Shown: in pieces, positions 22,617 to 32,080 of the stretch
Numbering within the stretch: the stretch's first letter is position 1
Layout: the number at the start of each line of letters is the position of its first letter
NCBI GenBank assembly: GCA_036381475.1
Contig: DASVCT010000074.1
Location: 1 to 32,294, forward strand
DNA: 32,294 bases
Direction: 5' to 3'
From: ZC4RG29 sp036381475
GTDB lineage: Bacteria; Bacteroidota; Bacteroidia; Cytophagales; Cyclobacteriaceae
Made by a program: the position numbers and the translations under genes
Notes under the pieces: model-generated
Told to the model about the DNA's origin: nothing
The model's input: the letters and a program-made list of their open reading frames with translations, nothing else
Database searches by the model: none

Positions 22617-23672
22617 ATGCGACCAAATGCTTTCAAGGAGGTGCTGAGAAGATACCTCAATGGCTCTGCTACACCCACGGAAAAACAGTTGGTTGAGGAG
22701 TGGTTCGAGGCCATGGGGAAGGGAGATGATCACCACATGAGTGACGAGGAGGAGTCGGAATTATTCAACCATTACGCGAAGGCTCTTAGAAAGATCTACT
22801 CCAAAAAAGATGGCAAAGTAATACCGATCCCTTCCGTGAGGAGCGTCTGGATCAAAGCGGCTGCTCTGGTCTTGATTGTCCTTACGCCGCTGCTGTATTT
22901 ATATACGAATCAGGTCAGGGAGACAGGAAAGGATTTCTCGGAAAACACCCCGGACTTTGTTCAGGGCAAGTTCGTCAATACGCAGGCCTCGGCTATGACG
23001 GTTGTACTTAGTGACGGGAGTCATGTAGTGTTGAATCCCGGAGCGGCCGTCACGATCCACGCCGATTTTGAAGATGGAATAAGGGAATTGAACCTTACGG
23101 GCGAAGCATTTTTTGATGTCAGGAGGGATTCACTGCGACCCTTCGTCGTGAAAACGGGAGATCTGATAACAACGGTGCTTGGAACCAGCTTCACCGTTAA
23201 AGCAAATCCGCTGGATGATAATGTTACCGTGACGGTAAAAACGGGAAAGGTCTCGTTGCAACCGGTTTCTTCCGAAGCCGCAGATAAGACTGAAAAGCAT
23301 ATCCTGACTCAAAATCAACAAGTCGTCTATAATGTTAAAGATCGCACATTCTTGAAGAAGCAATTGGGAGCGGACGCGCCAGTCCCGGAGCCGGGAAATG
23401 CGAAGAGGCAGCGTTTCCACGAGGCTCCCGTAAGGGAAATATTGCAGGCATTGGAGAATATGCATCGGACACGAATAGTCTTTGAAAGAAATGCTTTTCG
23501 CGGTTGCCGGTTGAGTACTTCCATTTCTGCAGATGAAAACCTTTTTATGAGGCTTGATATTATTTGCAAAGCGATCGGCGCTACCTATAAGGTAGATGGT
23601 GTTTCAGTTCAGGTAACCGGAAAATCATGTGATGCCATGAATAACAATAAAACAGATAAAATGGACCCATAA
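22617..23672 (+). CDS. FecR-type anti-sigma factor
   Basis: A 351-residue single-pass inner-membrane regulator. The ATG at 22617 is preferred over a TTG seven codons upstream. The cytoplasmic N-terminal part (1-75, FKEVLRRYLNGSATPTEKQLVEEWFEA) binds the sigma factor in this family. One membrane segment lies at 77-97 (SVWIKAAALVLIVLTPLLYLY). The periplasmic FecR domain spans about 115-215 (VVLSDGSHVVLNPGAAVTIHADF, LTGEAFFDVRRDSLRPFVVKTG, VLGTSFTVKA). A C-terminal DUF4974/STN-like domain spans about 270-345 (FHEAPVREILQALENMHRTRIVFE). It receives the signal from the STN domain of the SusC gene starting 94 bp downstream and controls the divergently encoded sigma factor. Confidence 0.95.
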   Translation: MRPNAFKEVLRRYLNGSATPTEKQLVEEWFEAMGKGDDHHMSDEEESELFNHYAKALRKIYSKKDGKVIPIPSVRSVWIKAAALVLIVLTPLLYLYTNQVRETGKDFSENTPDFVQGKFVNTQASAMTVVLSDGSHVVLNPGAAVTIHADFEDGIRELNLTGEAFFDVRRDSLRPFVVKTGDLITTVLGTSFTVKANPLDDNVTVTVKTGKVSLQPVSSEAADKTEKHILTQNQQVVYNVKDRTFLKKQLGADAPVPEPGNAKRQRFHEAPVREILQALENMHRTRIVFERNAFRGCRLSTSISADENLFMRLDIICKAIGATYKVDGVSVQVTGKSCDAMNNNKTDKMDP

Positions 23673-23681
23673 AAAAAAGCG

Positions 23682-23755
23682 GGCCTGAGATGCGGCAACA
23701 TCTCAGGCCGTGAGGAGTACTTATCTATGACAAGTACCAGTTTTAATAATAAAAC
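23682..23755 (+). promoter_or_regulatory. Structured leader with three hairpins before STN-susC
   Basis: Three perfect stems follow each other in the 94-bp gap between fecR and susC. GGCCTGAGATG (23682-23692) pairs with CATCTCAGGCC (23699-23709). GTACTT (23717-23722) pairs with AAGTAC (23732-23737). GTTTTA (23740-23745) pairs with TAAAAC (23750-23755). The first is preceded by A8 and has no downstream T-tract, so on the plus strand it is not a classical terminator (it would be one on the minus strand, where no gene lies). It may set the ratio of fecR to susCD message or mark a processing site. Confidence 0.6.
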
Positions 23756-23766
23756 CTTATAAAAGT

Positions 23767-26700
23767 ATGAAAAAAGATGTACTGTTTAAAGATTTTGTCT
23801 TGCGTTTTATGAGACTGGGGGCCGCCTCGATATTGATCATCACGGCGTTTGCCTCCATGGTGAATGCAACGAGCTTGAGGGGCCAGGAAATTCTGGATAT
23901 CCGGGTTTCCATCAATGCGAAGAAGCTGGAGATTAGCAAGATATTATTGGAAATTGAAAAGCAAGCCAATTGCAATTTTACCTATCAGGGTAGCGAAATC
24001 GATGCCGAAAAAAGAGTAACGCTTCTTGCAACTAACGAGGATTTGAGGAGCGTTTTGGAAAAATTGTTTAAGCATACGGTCCGTTTCCATGTTATCGAAA
24101 ATGAGATCATTCTCATTCCTTCGGGTCGAGCGTCGCAACGTACCGGAAGTGTACCTGAAAAGAATACTCCGCCCACAGAAGCAGTTGACATACAGGTTTC
24201 CGGTGTCGTGATGAATAATCAGGGCGAGCCTTTACCGGGCGTGAATGTTCTCGAGAAAAATACCATCAATGGCACATCCACAGACGCCAATGGCGAGTAT
24301 TCACTGATGGTGAAAGACGAAAATTCCGTTCTGATATTTTCATTCATTGGCTACATAACACAGGAAGTACCTCTTCAGGGCAGGAGCCAGATCAATATTG
24401 AGCTGGTTGAAGATGTTCAAAGCCTCAGTGAAGTGATTGTGGTTGGATACGGTGAACAAAAAAGAAGCGATATTACTGGATCCATCGCATCGCTACCCAA
24501 AGAGCGCCTGGAGATGGTGCCTAACACAACAGTGGCCCAGGCATTGCAGGGGTCGGTCCCTGGGTTGATGGTTCTGAATACGTCTGCCGGCGCCGAACCC
24601 GACATGGAGATAATGATGAGAGGGAGGAATTCCATAGCAGCGAATAATTCACCGCTGGTAGTTGTTGACGGAATCCCTTATGGAGGCAACTTAACGGACC
24701 TGAACCCAGCGGATATTGAATCCATTGAAGTATTAAAAGATGGATCCGCCGCAGCTATTTACGGATCCAGGGGGGCGAATGGCGTCATCCTGATCTCTAC
24801 CAAGCAAGGGATAGAAGGTCCGCCGACCATATCCTATGACGGATACTTCTCTGCGCAGGAGTTCACCAACATGCCGAAATACCTGGATGGCCCCGGTTTC
24901 TATGAGTTCAAGAATGAAAGGTTAGTTTCCGGAGTAACGGCATCCGAGAGAGCCGTTTACGAGGCAGGCGAGTGGGTGAACTGGCCGGACCTGGCGACGC
25001 GCCAGGGGTTTGCCCAGCAACACAACCTCTCTTTGTCAGGAGGATTTGGAAAAACCTCATACTTTATTTCGGGCGGATTGCTGGATATTCGCGGAATCGC
25101 TATCAACGATGGTTTCTTCAGGGGGACAGGAAGATTTAACCTCGATTCCAAGGTCACTGATTGGCTGACCGTCGGTACCCGCACGCAATTGACCTACACA
25201 GACAAGAGCGGAGTATCCCCAGACATGTATAACGTGTTTGTTGCGAATCCGCTATCTACTCCCTACAATGAGGATGGTACGCTGACTGTCATCCCTAGTG
25301 CCGATGATCCGGCACGGGGGAATCCACTACAGGAGACCTTGTTTAAGAATATCGATGAATCCAGAAGGATAGTGGCTAATTTTTTTGCCGCCATCGACTT
25401 TGAGAAAGTGGTTCCCGGATTGGAATTCAGATTTAACTACGGATTGACCGACAAGACAAGCAATGACAATACCTACATGGGACGAGATACCTACGAAGGT
25501 ATGGTTTCCCAGGGACAGGCGATCCTCAATAACAGCGGAGACAATAGCAGCGTTGTTGAAAACATATTATCCTACAAGAAAGAATTAGGGCCACATTCGC
25601 TATTTGCCACAGCGCTTTTCAGTGTCCAAAAGGACAAGTTTACGTCGCAGACAGTCGAGATGGCAGGCTTTCCCAACGATCTTCTGACGTGGTATGCGGG
25701 CGGACAGGCGGGATTTGTACAGTCATCATCCGATTATACCGAGTCGACCCTGGCCTCGTGGATGTTCCGCTTGAACTATTCCTATGATAGCCGCTTTCTC
25801 CTCACGTTGACAGGCAGGCGGGATGGTTATTCAGGATTCGGCGCGGCTACTAAATGGGGTACGTTCCCGTCGGTAGCGATCGGATGGAATATTGTCAATG
25901 AGGATTTCTTCCCGTTGAAAAACCTGTTCAGCGAGTTTAAGCTCAGAGGTTCCTATGGACTAAACGGCAACCAGGCCGTGGGATCCTATCAATCCATGGG
26001 CAGATTAAGGGAAGAGAACAATCTTGCAGGCAATACCACGATGCCCGGGTACTTTCCCAGCACACTGGGACAACCTGATCTAGGATGGGAAACCTCCAAA
26101 TCGCTAAATATTGGTTTAGATTTCGGTATCCTGGACAACAGAATCACAGGTGACATTAATGTCTTTCGTACCGACACGAAGGACCTGCTCTTGTACAGAT
26201 CAATATCCATGGTTCACGGAATCACTTCGATTCTGCAGAACATTGGAAAGGTCGCGAACAGTGGCGTTGAATTTTCCGTTCTTTCCAGAAATGTCGCGAC
26301 TAATGATTTCTCGTGGACTACTACTGGCAACATTTCCTATGTCAAGAATAAGATCGTCGATCTGTATGGAGACGGTCTCGACGATGTTGCCAACGCATGG
26401 TTCATTGGCAAGCCTATACGAGTCAATTACGACTACGTATTCGACGGAGTGTGGCAGCTAAGTGAGGCCGCTGCCGCTGCGGAGTGGGGCACTGAGCCGG
26501 GATTCATAAAAATTAAGGATATAAATTCCGATGGCAAGATCACTCCGGACGACAGGCAGATCATCGGCCAGCAGGATCCCAAACTTTTGTGGGGAATGAC
26601 CAACATGTTTACTTACGGGAATTTCAGCCTTACTGTTTTTGTGCATGGGATTCATGGGGTCACTAAGGAAAATGTCTTAATGGACGATGAAATCGCCACG

Positions 26701-27039
26701 GCAGGTGTTCGCCGCAACACCCTCGTTAAAAACTGGTGGACACCTGAGAATCCTAGCAATGAATGGTATAAGAACCATCTGAATGGCCACCTCATGTCAG
26801 GCGTAACTGCGCCTATCTATGAAGATGCAAGTTTTGTCCGATTGAAGGATGTTACGTTGTCTTACGATCTTCCTCTTGACCTGATCCAAAAAGTGGGCGG
26901 AAAGAAATTCCGGATATATGCCACAGGCCGAAACCTGGTCACGTGGACATCATGGAGGGGTCTGGATCCTGAGTTGGACGATCAGCGGTCGATCCCTCTG
27001 CAACGTGAATATGTTCTGGGATTGCAGATCGGGCTTTAA
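23767..27039 (+). CDS. SusC-type TonB-dependent transducer with STN domain
   Basis: A 1090-residue outer-membrane importer that also signals. In order: signal peptide (hydrophobic to about residue 34), STN domain (about 45-118, LDIRVSINAKKLEISKILLEIEKQANCNFTY), carboxypeptidase-D-like domain (about 143-215, VSGVVMNNQGEPLPGVNVLE), TonB box (SLSEVIVVGYG, 219-229), plug (about 230-345, with VVVDGIPYGG and DIESIEVLKDGSAAAIYGSRGANGV), and a long barrel ending in VLGLQIGL. The STN domain contacts FecR in the periplasm when substrate binds, releasing the sigma factor encoded at 21847. It is followed 50 bp later by its SusD. The substrate is unknown; the adjacent sugar-oxidation genes are convergent and need not be related. 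Confidence 0.96.
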   Translation: MKKDVLFKDFVLRFMRLGAASILIITAFASMVNATSLRGQEILDIRVSINAKKLEISKILLEIEKQANCNFTYQGSEIDAEKRVTLLATNEDLRSVLEKLFKHTVRFHVIENEIILIPSGRASQRTGSVPEKNTPPTEAVDIQVSGVVMNNQGEPLPGVNVLEKNTINGTSTDANGEYSLMVKDENSVLIFSFIGYITQEVPLQGRSQINIELVEDVQSLSEVIVVGYGEQKRSDITGSIASLPKERLEMVPNTTVAQALQGSVPGLMVLNTSAGAEPDMEIMMRGRNSIAANNSPLVVVDGIPYGGNLTDLNPADIESIEVLKDGSAAAIYGSRGANGVILISTKQGIEGPPTISYDGYFSAQEFTNMPKYLDGPGFYEFKNERLVSGVTASERAVYEAGEWVNWPDLATRQGFAQQHNLSLSGGFGKTSYFISGGLLDIRGIAINDGFFRGTGRFNLDSKVTDWLTVGTRTQLTYTDKSGVSPDMYNVFVANPLSTPYNEDGTLTVIPSADDPARGNPLQETLFKNIDESRRIVANFFAAIDFEKVVPGLEFRFNYGLTDKTSNDNTYMGRDTYEGMVSQGQAILNNSGDNSSVVENILSYKKELGPHSLFATALFSVQKDKFTSQTVEMAGFPNDLLTWYAGGQAGFVQSSSDYTESTLASWMFRLNYSYDSRFLLTLTGRRDGYSGFGAATKWGTFPSVAIGWNIVNEDFFPLKNLFSEFKLRGSYGLNGNQAVGSYQSMGRLREENNLAGNTTMPGYFPSTLGQPDLGWETSKSLNIGLDFGILDNRITGDINVFRTDTKDLLLYRSISMVHGITSILQNIGKVANSGVEFSVLSRNVATNDFSWTTTGNISYVKNKIVDLYGDGLDDVANAWFIGKPIRVNYDYVFDGVWQLSEAAAAAEWGTEPGFIKIKDINSDGKITPDDRQIIGQQDPKLLWGMTNMFTYGNFSLTVFVHGIHGVTKENVLMDDEIATAGVRRNTLVKNWWTPENPSNEWYKNHLNGHLMSGVTAPIYEDASFVRLKDVTLSYDLPLDLIQKVGGKKFRIYATGRNLVTWTSWRGLDPELDDQRSIPLQREYVLGLQIGL

Positions 27040-27089
27040 TATTCTAATCGTTGATACCAAAGCCATTATTTAATTTCAAAAATACGACT

Positions 27090-28739
27090 ATGAAATTCAA
27101 GAATATAACTGCGGTTACCTTGGCATTCTCCCTACTGGCGGGGTGTTCATACAACCTCGAGGAAAATCCTCCGCACATTATCACCTCTGACTTGTTGTAT
27201 AGCGACTATTCTGGATTCGATACCGGCATCAGTGGTGCATACTCGCAGATCAGAGAAGAAATCAGAAGTGCTGATATGCCTTTCCAGATGTTTGTGAGTG
27301 GCACGGACAATATGAGCCCAAATTACATTTGGGGCTTTGGAAACCTGACCTCGAAATGGGGTGCTTTAAACAACTCTCAGGATGAAACGCTGACGGATAC
27401 ATTTGCATGGCTTTACGGCATCGTCAACGCTGCCAATACTATCATCGACCGCGCAGCGAGAGAAGATGTAGACTGGAGTGGAGGACCGGGAAGCGCAACA
27501 GAGAATATGAACTACATTACCGCTGAGGCGCGGGCGATTCGCGGCTGGGCATACCGGCACCTCACTTACCTGTGGGGAGATGTTCCGCTTTCACTGGTCG
27601 AATCAACGGGCAGTTCCATTAAAACCGATTGGGAAAGAACTCCCGTAGCCGACGTAAGAGCGCAGATAATAGAAGACCTTCTATTCGCCCAACAGTATAT
27701 TCCTGTCGAGCCAATTCCCGGAAGGATGAGCAAGGGCGCCGTTCAAACTTTTCTCGCAGAGATGTACCTTGTCGTCAATGATCCCACCAGCGCATTGCAA
27801 TGGGCTGATCAGGTGATCAACACGCCGGAGTATCAACTCGTCACTCAACGATATGGTATAAAGAAGGACGATCCTGGAGTTCCTTTTATGGACATGTTCT
27901 ATGAAGGAAACAAGAACAGGGAGGAGGGTAACACCGAAGCATTGTGGGTATGGCAATTCGGTTATCAGCAAGTCGGCGGCGGTGTGAGTCCGCGACCCCG
28001 TGCCATGCATCTTCAACGATACATGGATATTGTGATCGGTGGTGTGCAGCCGTTGCAGATCACCTTTGAAAGAGGTGGAAGGGGGAAGGCATACACGGCG
28101 CCCACAAAATGGTGGATTGACTCCTATGAACCGCAAGATGACAGGGCCAGTAACCACGCCATCAGGAAATGGTTCATTCTGAAGGATGCCGAAGACAACG
28201 CTCCTTTCTCTGCCGACAGACTACCTCCTGGCTATGCATATGGCGATACTATTAAACTGAACTGGAGCGAGCCGCTCACACCTGAAAGATGGGAGATAAA
28301 CGACTGGCCCTTTTCACGCAAACATGAAGGAAGTATTCCCGATAACGTCGCTTCGGATTTCAATTATGACGATTATATCGCAACGAGACTCGCCGATACT
28401 TACCTCCTGAAAGCAGAAGCACAGTTCAAGCTTGGCGATTTACCCGGCGCTGCCGAAACGATCAATATTATCAGGAGCAGGTCCAATGCCAGTAGTGTTG
28501 ATGCCAGTGACATCGACCTCGACTTTATCCTTGACGAACGTTCACGGGAATTGTTCAATGAAGAGTATCGCAGATATACTTTATTGAGAACCGGAAAATG
28601 GATCGAACGGACTCGTGCACATAATTTCTTTGGCGGACAGTTCATCACAGAACGCGACGTTCTGTTCCCGATTCCGCAGGCAGTCATCGATGCGAACCTG
28701 ACCAGCCCGATGCCTCAGAATCCAGGATTCGATGAGTAG
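27090..28739 (+). CDS. SusD/RagB-like glycan-binding lipoprotein, partner of STN-SusC
   Basis: A 549-residue surface lipoprotein. The ATG at 27090 gives the signal MKFKNITAVTLAFSLLAGC with lipidated Cys19; a TTG 13 codons earlier lies between the genes and is rejected. SusD traits include LEENPPHIITSDLLYSDYSGFDTGISGAYSQ after the signal, the helical ITAEARAIRGWAYRHLTYLWGDVPL (about 147-171), YLLKAEAQFKLGDLPGAAETINIIRSR (about 439-465), and the C-terminal LDFILDERSRELFNEEYRRYTLLRTGKW and QNPGFDE, which are standard for the RagB/SusD family. It binds the oligosaccharide delivered to the SusC channel. It is transcribed with the upstream susC (50-bp gap) and followed by a strong hairpin. Confidence 0.95.
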   Translation: MKFKNITAVTLAFSLLAGCSYNLEENPPHIITSDLLYSDYSGFDTGISGAYSQIREEIRSADMPFQMFVSGTDNMSPNYIWGFGNLTSKWGALNNSQDETLTDTFAWLYGIVNAANTIIDRAAREDVDWSGGPGSATENMNYITAEARAIRGWAYRHLTYLWGDVPLSLVESTGSSIKTDWERTPVADVRAQIIEDLLFAQQYIPVEPIPGRMSKGAVQTFLAEMYLVVNDPTSALQWADQVINTPEYQLVTQRYGIKKDDPGVPFMDMFYEGNKNREEGNTEALWVWQFGYQQVGGGVSPRPRAMHLQRYMDIVIGGVQPLQITFERGGRGKAYTAPTKWWIDSYEPQDDRASNHAIRKWFILKDAEDNAPFSADRLPPGYAYGDTIKLNWSEPLTPERWEINDWPFSRKHEGSIPDNVASDFNYDDYIATRLADTYLLKAEAQFKLGDLPGAAETINIIRSRSNASSVDASDIDLDFILDERSRELFNEEYRRYTLLRTGKWIERTRAHNFFGGQFITERDVLFPIPQAVIDANLTSPMPQNPGFDE

Positions 28740-28760
28740 TAGGTAGTCGTACCGTGGCCC

Positions 28761-28814
28761 ATGGCGGACTTCCCTTTTGGCTGCGCCACGAAGCAGCCGA
28801 AGGGAAGTCGCCAT
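28761..28814. terminator. Long hairpin between convergent susD and SMP-30 genes
   Basis: The arm 28761-28784 (ATGGCGGACTTCCC...GGCTGC) pairs with 28793-28814 (GCAGCC...GGGAAGTCGCCAT) over about 22 base pairs, with two small bulges and an 8-base loop. It begins 22 bases after the susD stop and lies about 70 bases beyond the stop of the convergent minus-strand gene. No T-tract follows on either strand, so it may act as a transcription barrier or 3' end stabiliser rather than a textbook intrinsic terminator. Confidence 0.6.
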
Positions 28815-28884
28815 ACAGCGGGTATTGATCTCTACCCTTCCCCTATACGGCTATCAGAGCATTTACTATGAAGAGCCTGGACGA

Positions 28885-30813
28885 CTACAAGTATTGGACG
28901 AATCCTTCCATATTCGTGCGTATCCTGTATACCTTGCTCAAGCTCACAATGTATAGCGTTTTCATGTCATCATCTCCAAAACAAAGGTTTACGGGAAATG
29001 ACGGCAAATTGATGATTCCTACGAATTCTCCCTTTGGATTGAAGATCTGCACACCGTAGAAGGTGGCGACATACAAGTTACCGGCTTTGTCAATGGTCAT
29101 GCCATCAGCGCCGGATGATCTGCCTTTCCGTTCCAGCACATTTTCCGTAAGAAGTAATGTGGCAAACTTTCGGCCGTTGCTTATGGTGCCGTCGGGATTC
29201 ACATCGTAGGCCCAGATATGGTTGTCCTTATCACTATTCACCGGATACCACGACTCGTCGTCATAGCAGTTGTTGATATAAAGCGTTTTGCCATCCGGTG
29301 AAAGGACAATTCCGTTCGGCATGGCAAAAGCATTAGGCTCCAGGAGTCGGGTCACCTTCCCGTCATTTGAAACGTAGTAAACACCCCTACCGGGCTGGAA
29401 TTTCTCCGGTTCCATGGTGAACTGCGGGTCGGTAAAATAAAATCCGCCTTTGGCATCGACGACGATATCGTTAGGGCCGTCAATAGGTTTTCCGTCGTAA
29501 CTGTTAACAACTACCCTCACTACCTTGCCGGTCGTGGTCATCTCCACTATCCTGTGTCCCATCATGTCGCACACCAGGAGGTTTCCGTTCTTGTAAGGGT
29601 ACATGCCATTAGCCTGCATTTGCCCTTCAATAATATTCCTGTACCGGCCTGTAGAAGGATCAAGCTCTACCGTTGAACTTCTCTTTGGGTCCGCATTGAA
29701 GTCTTTATCGAAATACATGTTCGAAAAATAGAGCTTGCCGTTCACCCACTTTGGACCTTCCGTGAAATGCAGTTCAGGCTTTGTTTTCTTTCCATCTGCC
29801 ACCAGCTCCACCTGGGCGTCTTCAGGTATGATAGCGCGAAATGCCTGCGTTGCGGCCTTGGCCATCTCCTGGTAGTCGGGACGAGGAGGCCAGAAGATGC
29901 TTAACGCATCGTAGCCTACGCCACCGGCTTCAGCTCCGTGAACCATATTGCCGGGAATGCGCACAAGATCATTTGGTTTCACATCTTGTTTTTCGTCAAG
30001 AATAATCGCGCGGCCATCCCCTCGCAGAACTACCTCCAGTTGTTCTTCCGGGTGAATGTGCGGCGGGACAATCGCCCCTGGTTCTATGGACACAAAGCCC
30101 AATTGCATCTGCTTTGCGCTGAGGATTATCCCGTACGCTCCCGACGAAAGCTCTGTGCGCTGCATATCGTACAAGTCGTACACCTTACCAGGTACGACAT
30201 TCGCATCAGCGGTATTCTTCAGACGTGGTACACTGTTCGGAAGTTCTTGAACACCTGCTTTTTGGAGGTAATCAAGGCGCTGAGGACTGTAGAGCTCAAG
30301 CAATTTCGCACCGGAATCTCCCGCGACCACCGCGCTCTTAGTGCCTTCTTCCAGGTATACAAAGTCGATCCTGGGCGTTGCACCATGTACGCCATCTGGT
30401 TCCTCCCGCTCACGTGAGATCATCGTGACAGGCGATCCATTGACAAGGTGACGAATAGACCCTTCGAGAACAAAGACAAATCGGTCGGCAGGAAGTACCT
30501 CTTCCGGAATTTCCGCGTTAGGAGCAAGGTCAAGTATGGATAACATGACGCCGGTTCCCCAGGAGATCCTCGCACGGACATCCGGATGCAGTTGAACTTG
30601 GGGCAGACTTTCCAAATTTGTTACCGCTCCAGGTCCGAGATCCGACTCGATAGAAGGTTCGGGGACTCCCGAAAGCTCCCTCTTGGTTAGGTCATATTTG
30701 GTGATCAGCTCTTCATTTTTCGCTTGCCATTCCGGCGTGCGAGTGCAATGCGCCATTGTCATCAGAATGGCGACTCCTATCATGGCAGTTTGTTTTATGG
30801 ATAAGAGGCTCAT
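28885..30813 (-). CDS. Double cupin fused to SMP-30/gluconolactonase domain
   Basis: A 642-residue exported protein. The start at 30813 is chosen because it lies after the upstream gene's stop and opens a hydrophobic signal (MIGVAILMTMAHC). Cys23 could be lipidated but the lipobox is not canonical. Residues about 60-185 look like a degenerate cupin (FVFVLEGSIRHLVNG, VYLEEGTKSAVVAG). Residues about 238-310 are a canonical cupin with metal ligands H252, H254, E257 and H292 (PHIHPEEQLEVVLRG, IPGNMVHG). From about 345 to the end is an SMP-30/gluconolactonase beta-propeller: metal ligand E352 in FTEGPKW, GPNDIVVD (446-453), NGIVLSPDGKTLYINN, and GADGMTIDKAGNLYVATF. SMP-30 enzymes hydrolyse sugar lactones. 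It is the third gene of an operon with a PQQ-type dehydrogenase, so it may open the lactone formed by that enzyme in the periplasm; this is inferred. Confidence 0.88.
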   Translation of the reverse strand: MSLLSIKQTAMIGVAILMTMAHCTRTPEWQAKNEELITKYDLTKRELSGVPEPSIESDLGPGAVTNLESLPQVQLHPDVRARISWGTGVMLSILDLAPNAEIPEEVLPADRFVFVLEGSIRHLVNGSPVTMISREREEPDGVHGATPRIDFVYLEEGTKSAVVAGDSGAKLLELYSPQRLDYLQKAGVQELPNSVPRLKNTADANVVPGKVYDLYDMQRTELSSGAYGIILSAKQMQLGFVSIEPGAIVPPHIHPEEQLEVVLRGDGRAIILDEKQDVKPNDLVRIPGNMVHGAEAGGVGYDALSIFWPPRPDYQEMAKAATQAFRAIIPEDAQVELVADGKKTKPELHFTEGPKWVNGKLYFSNMYFDKDFNADPKRSSTVELDPSTGRYRNIIEGQMQANGMYPYKNGNLLVCDMMGHRIVEMTTTGKVVRVVVNSYDGKPIDGPNDIVVDAKGGFYFTDPQFTMEPEKFQPGRGVYYVSNDGKVTRLLEPNAFAMPNGIVLSPDGKTLYINNCYDDESWYPVNSDKDNHIWAYDVNPDGTISNGRKFATLLLTENVLERKGRSSGADGMTIDKAGNLYVATFYGVQIFNPKGEFVGIINLPSFPVNLCFGDDDMKTLYIVSLSKVYRIRTNMEGFVQYL

Positions 30814-30874
30814 GAGATCATGATATTGGTCTACTAGGTAATTTATTAACCGTGAAGCGGACCGCAGGTCTGCT

Positions 30875-32059
30875 TCACGGCTGATCGTCCTTCCCCGTAA
30901 CATAGTAACCTCTCCATTTGTATTCCTTCGCAAGCGAAGAGGCAGCGGGCCATGCTACCTGATGTTGAGGGCTTGCCACCCACTTTCTGCGGTTTTCTTC
31001 AGTATCAAATGAAATCTGAATCTGGTAATTGTAGGTAGTTGCCTCTCCTTCTATCTCTTTGGTAAGATCTTCCGGGAACAGGCGTAAACATTTCGAACCA
31101 AGGTAACCGTCTTGCACCACCATCGCAGGAACGTAAATTGAGTGATACATTTTCTCAAAAGACTCAGCATTTTCTTTCGCGACAACAAAATCCATCTGCA
31201 AGACCATGGCCTTCGGTGCCGTTCGGCTCTTCGCCGCCACGCCGATCACCAATACCTCAAGATCGTCCTGCCCCTCGTTAGTCAAGATCAGGGTTTCGCC
31301 CAACTTGCCATAAAAGGCATCGTCTGCCCGAACAGTTGTCTTTGAACCGTTTATGGTAAGCGAACCACTTCCCTTTACCACATAATACACCTCCTCAACA
31401 TCTTTCAAACTGTGGGCATTCGTGCTGCTGTTGGCGGAAATGACAAGGTGATCAACATAGCTCCAATCGGTACTGAATACATCAGGTCCGAGTATCCGCC
31501 TGTACTGGACACCCTCCACCGGATAAGCGGAAGTATTCGGCTTGAGTTTTTCACGTTCCAACCTGCCGGACACAAACACAGGCGTGGCATCCAACTTAGC
31601 GCCTACACGTGCATCGCCCAGATCGAAGGCATCTCCTCTACCTTTCACGGTACTTACCGCAAAATTCAACCAACGGATACTTTCGCCGGATGGATTGTAG
31701 ATCGCATGCGAGTCACCCATCTTGCACGGCACGACGGCGGGTGCCTTAATTTTAGAAGTACGTCCGTTGATTGTAAATTCAGCTTCGCCGTTTAAAATCA
31801 CATACATCTCCTCGATACTGTGATGAAAATGGTGGCCGATGCCCGACTTCGGTGCAATGGCGCCCGCATGCAGGTAGAGAAAATTGGCTGATAGTTCGTC
31901 ACGGCCTATCAATTGCGTAAATCCCATTTTTCCGGCGCCAGCATGAACCGCCGACAGCTCCCTATACCGGGCAGGATCATTGTGCACTACGCGGTCAGGA
32001 GACTGAGCGGCGCCCCATGTCGCAATGAGGCTGAGAATAACTGCAAGCATTGTTTTCAT
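30875..32059 (-). CDS. Exported bicupin with C-terminal ABM-like domain
   Basis: A 394-residue protein with a signal peptide (MKTMLAVILSLIATWGAAQ). Cupin 1 spans about 55-140 (GIGHHFHHSIEEMYVILNGEAEFTING, with metal ligands at H76/H77, H79/H80 and E83/E84). Cupin 2 spans about 200-275 (STNAHSLKDVEEVYYVVKGSGSLTING) and keeps fewer histidines. Residues about 286-385 (VLQMDFVVAKENAESFEKMYHSIYVPAMVVQDGYLGSKCLRLF) resemble a dimeric alpha/beta barrel of the antibiotic-biosynthesis-monooxygenase type. No reaction can be named; cupins in such clusters include sugar isomerases and dioxygenases. Its start is 21 bp after the dehydrogenase stop, and the next gene starts 61 bp after its own stop, so all three form an operon for envelope metabolism. 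Confidence 0.8.
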   Translation of the reverse strand: MKTMLAVILSLIATWGAAQSPDRVVHNDPARYRELSAVHAGAGKMGFTQLIGRDELSANFLYLHAGAIAPKSGIGHHFHHSIEEMYVILNGEAEFTINGRTSKIKAPAVVPCKMGDSHAIYNPSGESIRWLNFAVSTVKGRGDAFDLGDARVGAKLDATPVFVSGRLEREKLKPNTSAYPVEGVQYRRILGPDVFSTDWSYVDHLVISANSSTNAHSLKDVEEVYYVVKGSGSLTINGSKTTVRADDAFYGKLGETLILTNEGQDDLEVLVIGVAAKSRTAPKAMVLQMDFVVAKENAESFEKMYHSIYVPAMVVQDGYLGSKCLRLFPEDLTKEIEGEATTYNYQIQISFDTEENRRKWVASPQHQVAWPAASSLAKEYKWRGYYVTGKDDQP

Positions 32060-32080
32060 GGTATCGGTGAGTTAAGATGA

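Noticed and set aside
23670..23709. The hairpin after fecR as an intrinsic terminator
   Set aside because: The A-tract is on the wrong side for plus-strand termination and no minus-strand gene lies there; it is treated as leader structure instead.
30814..30933. A 40-residue N-terminal extension of the cupin-SMP-30 gene
   Set aside because: It overlaps the end of the bicupin gene in another frame and would bury the signal sequence; the ATG at 30813 explains export.
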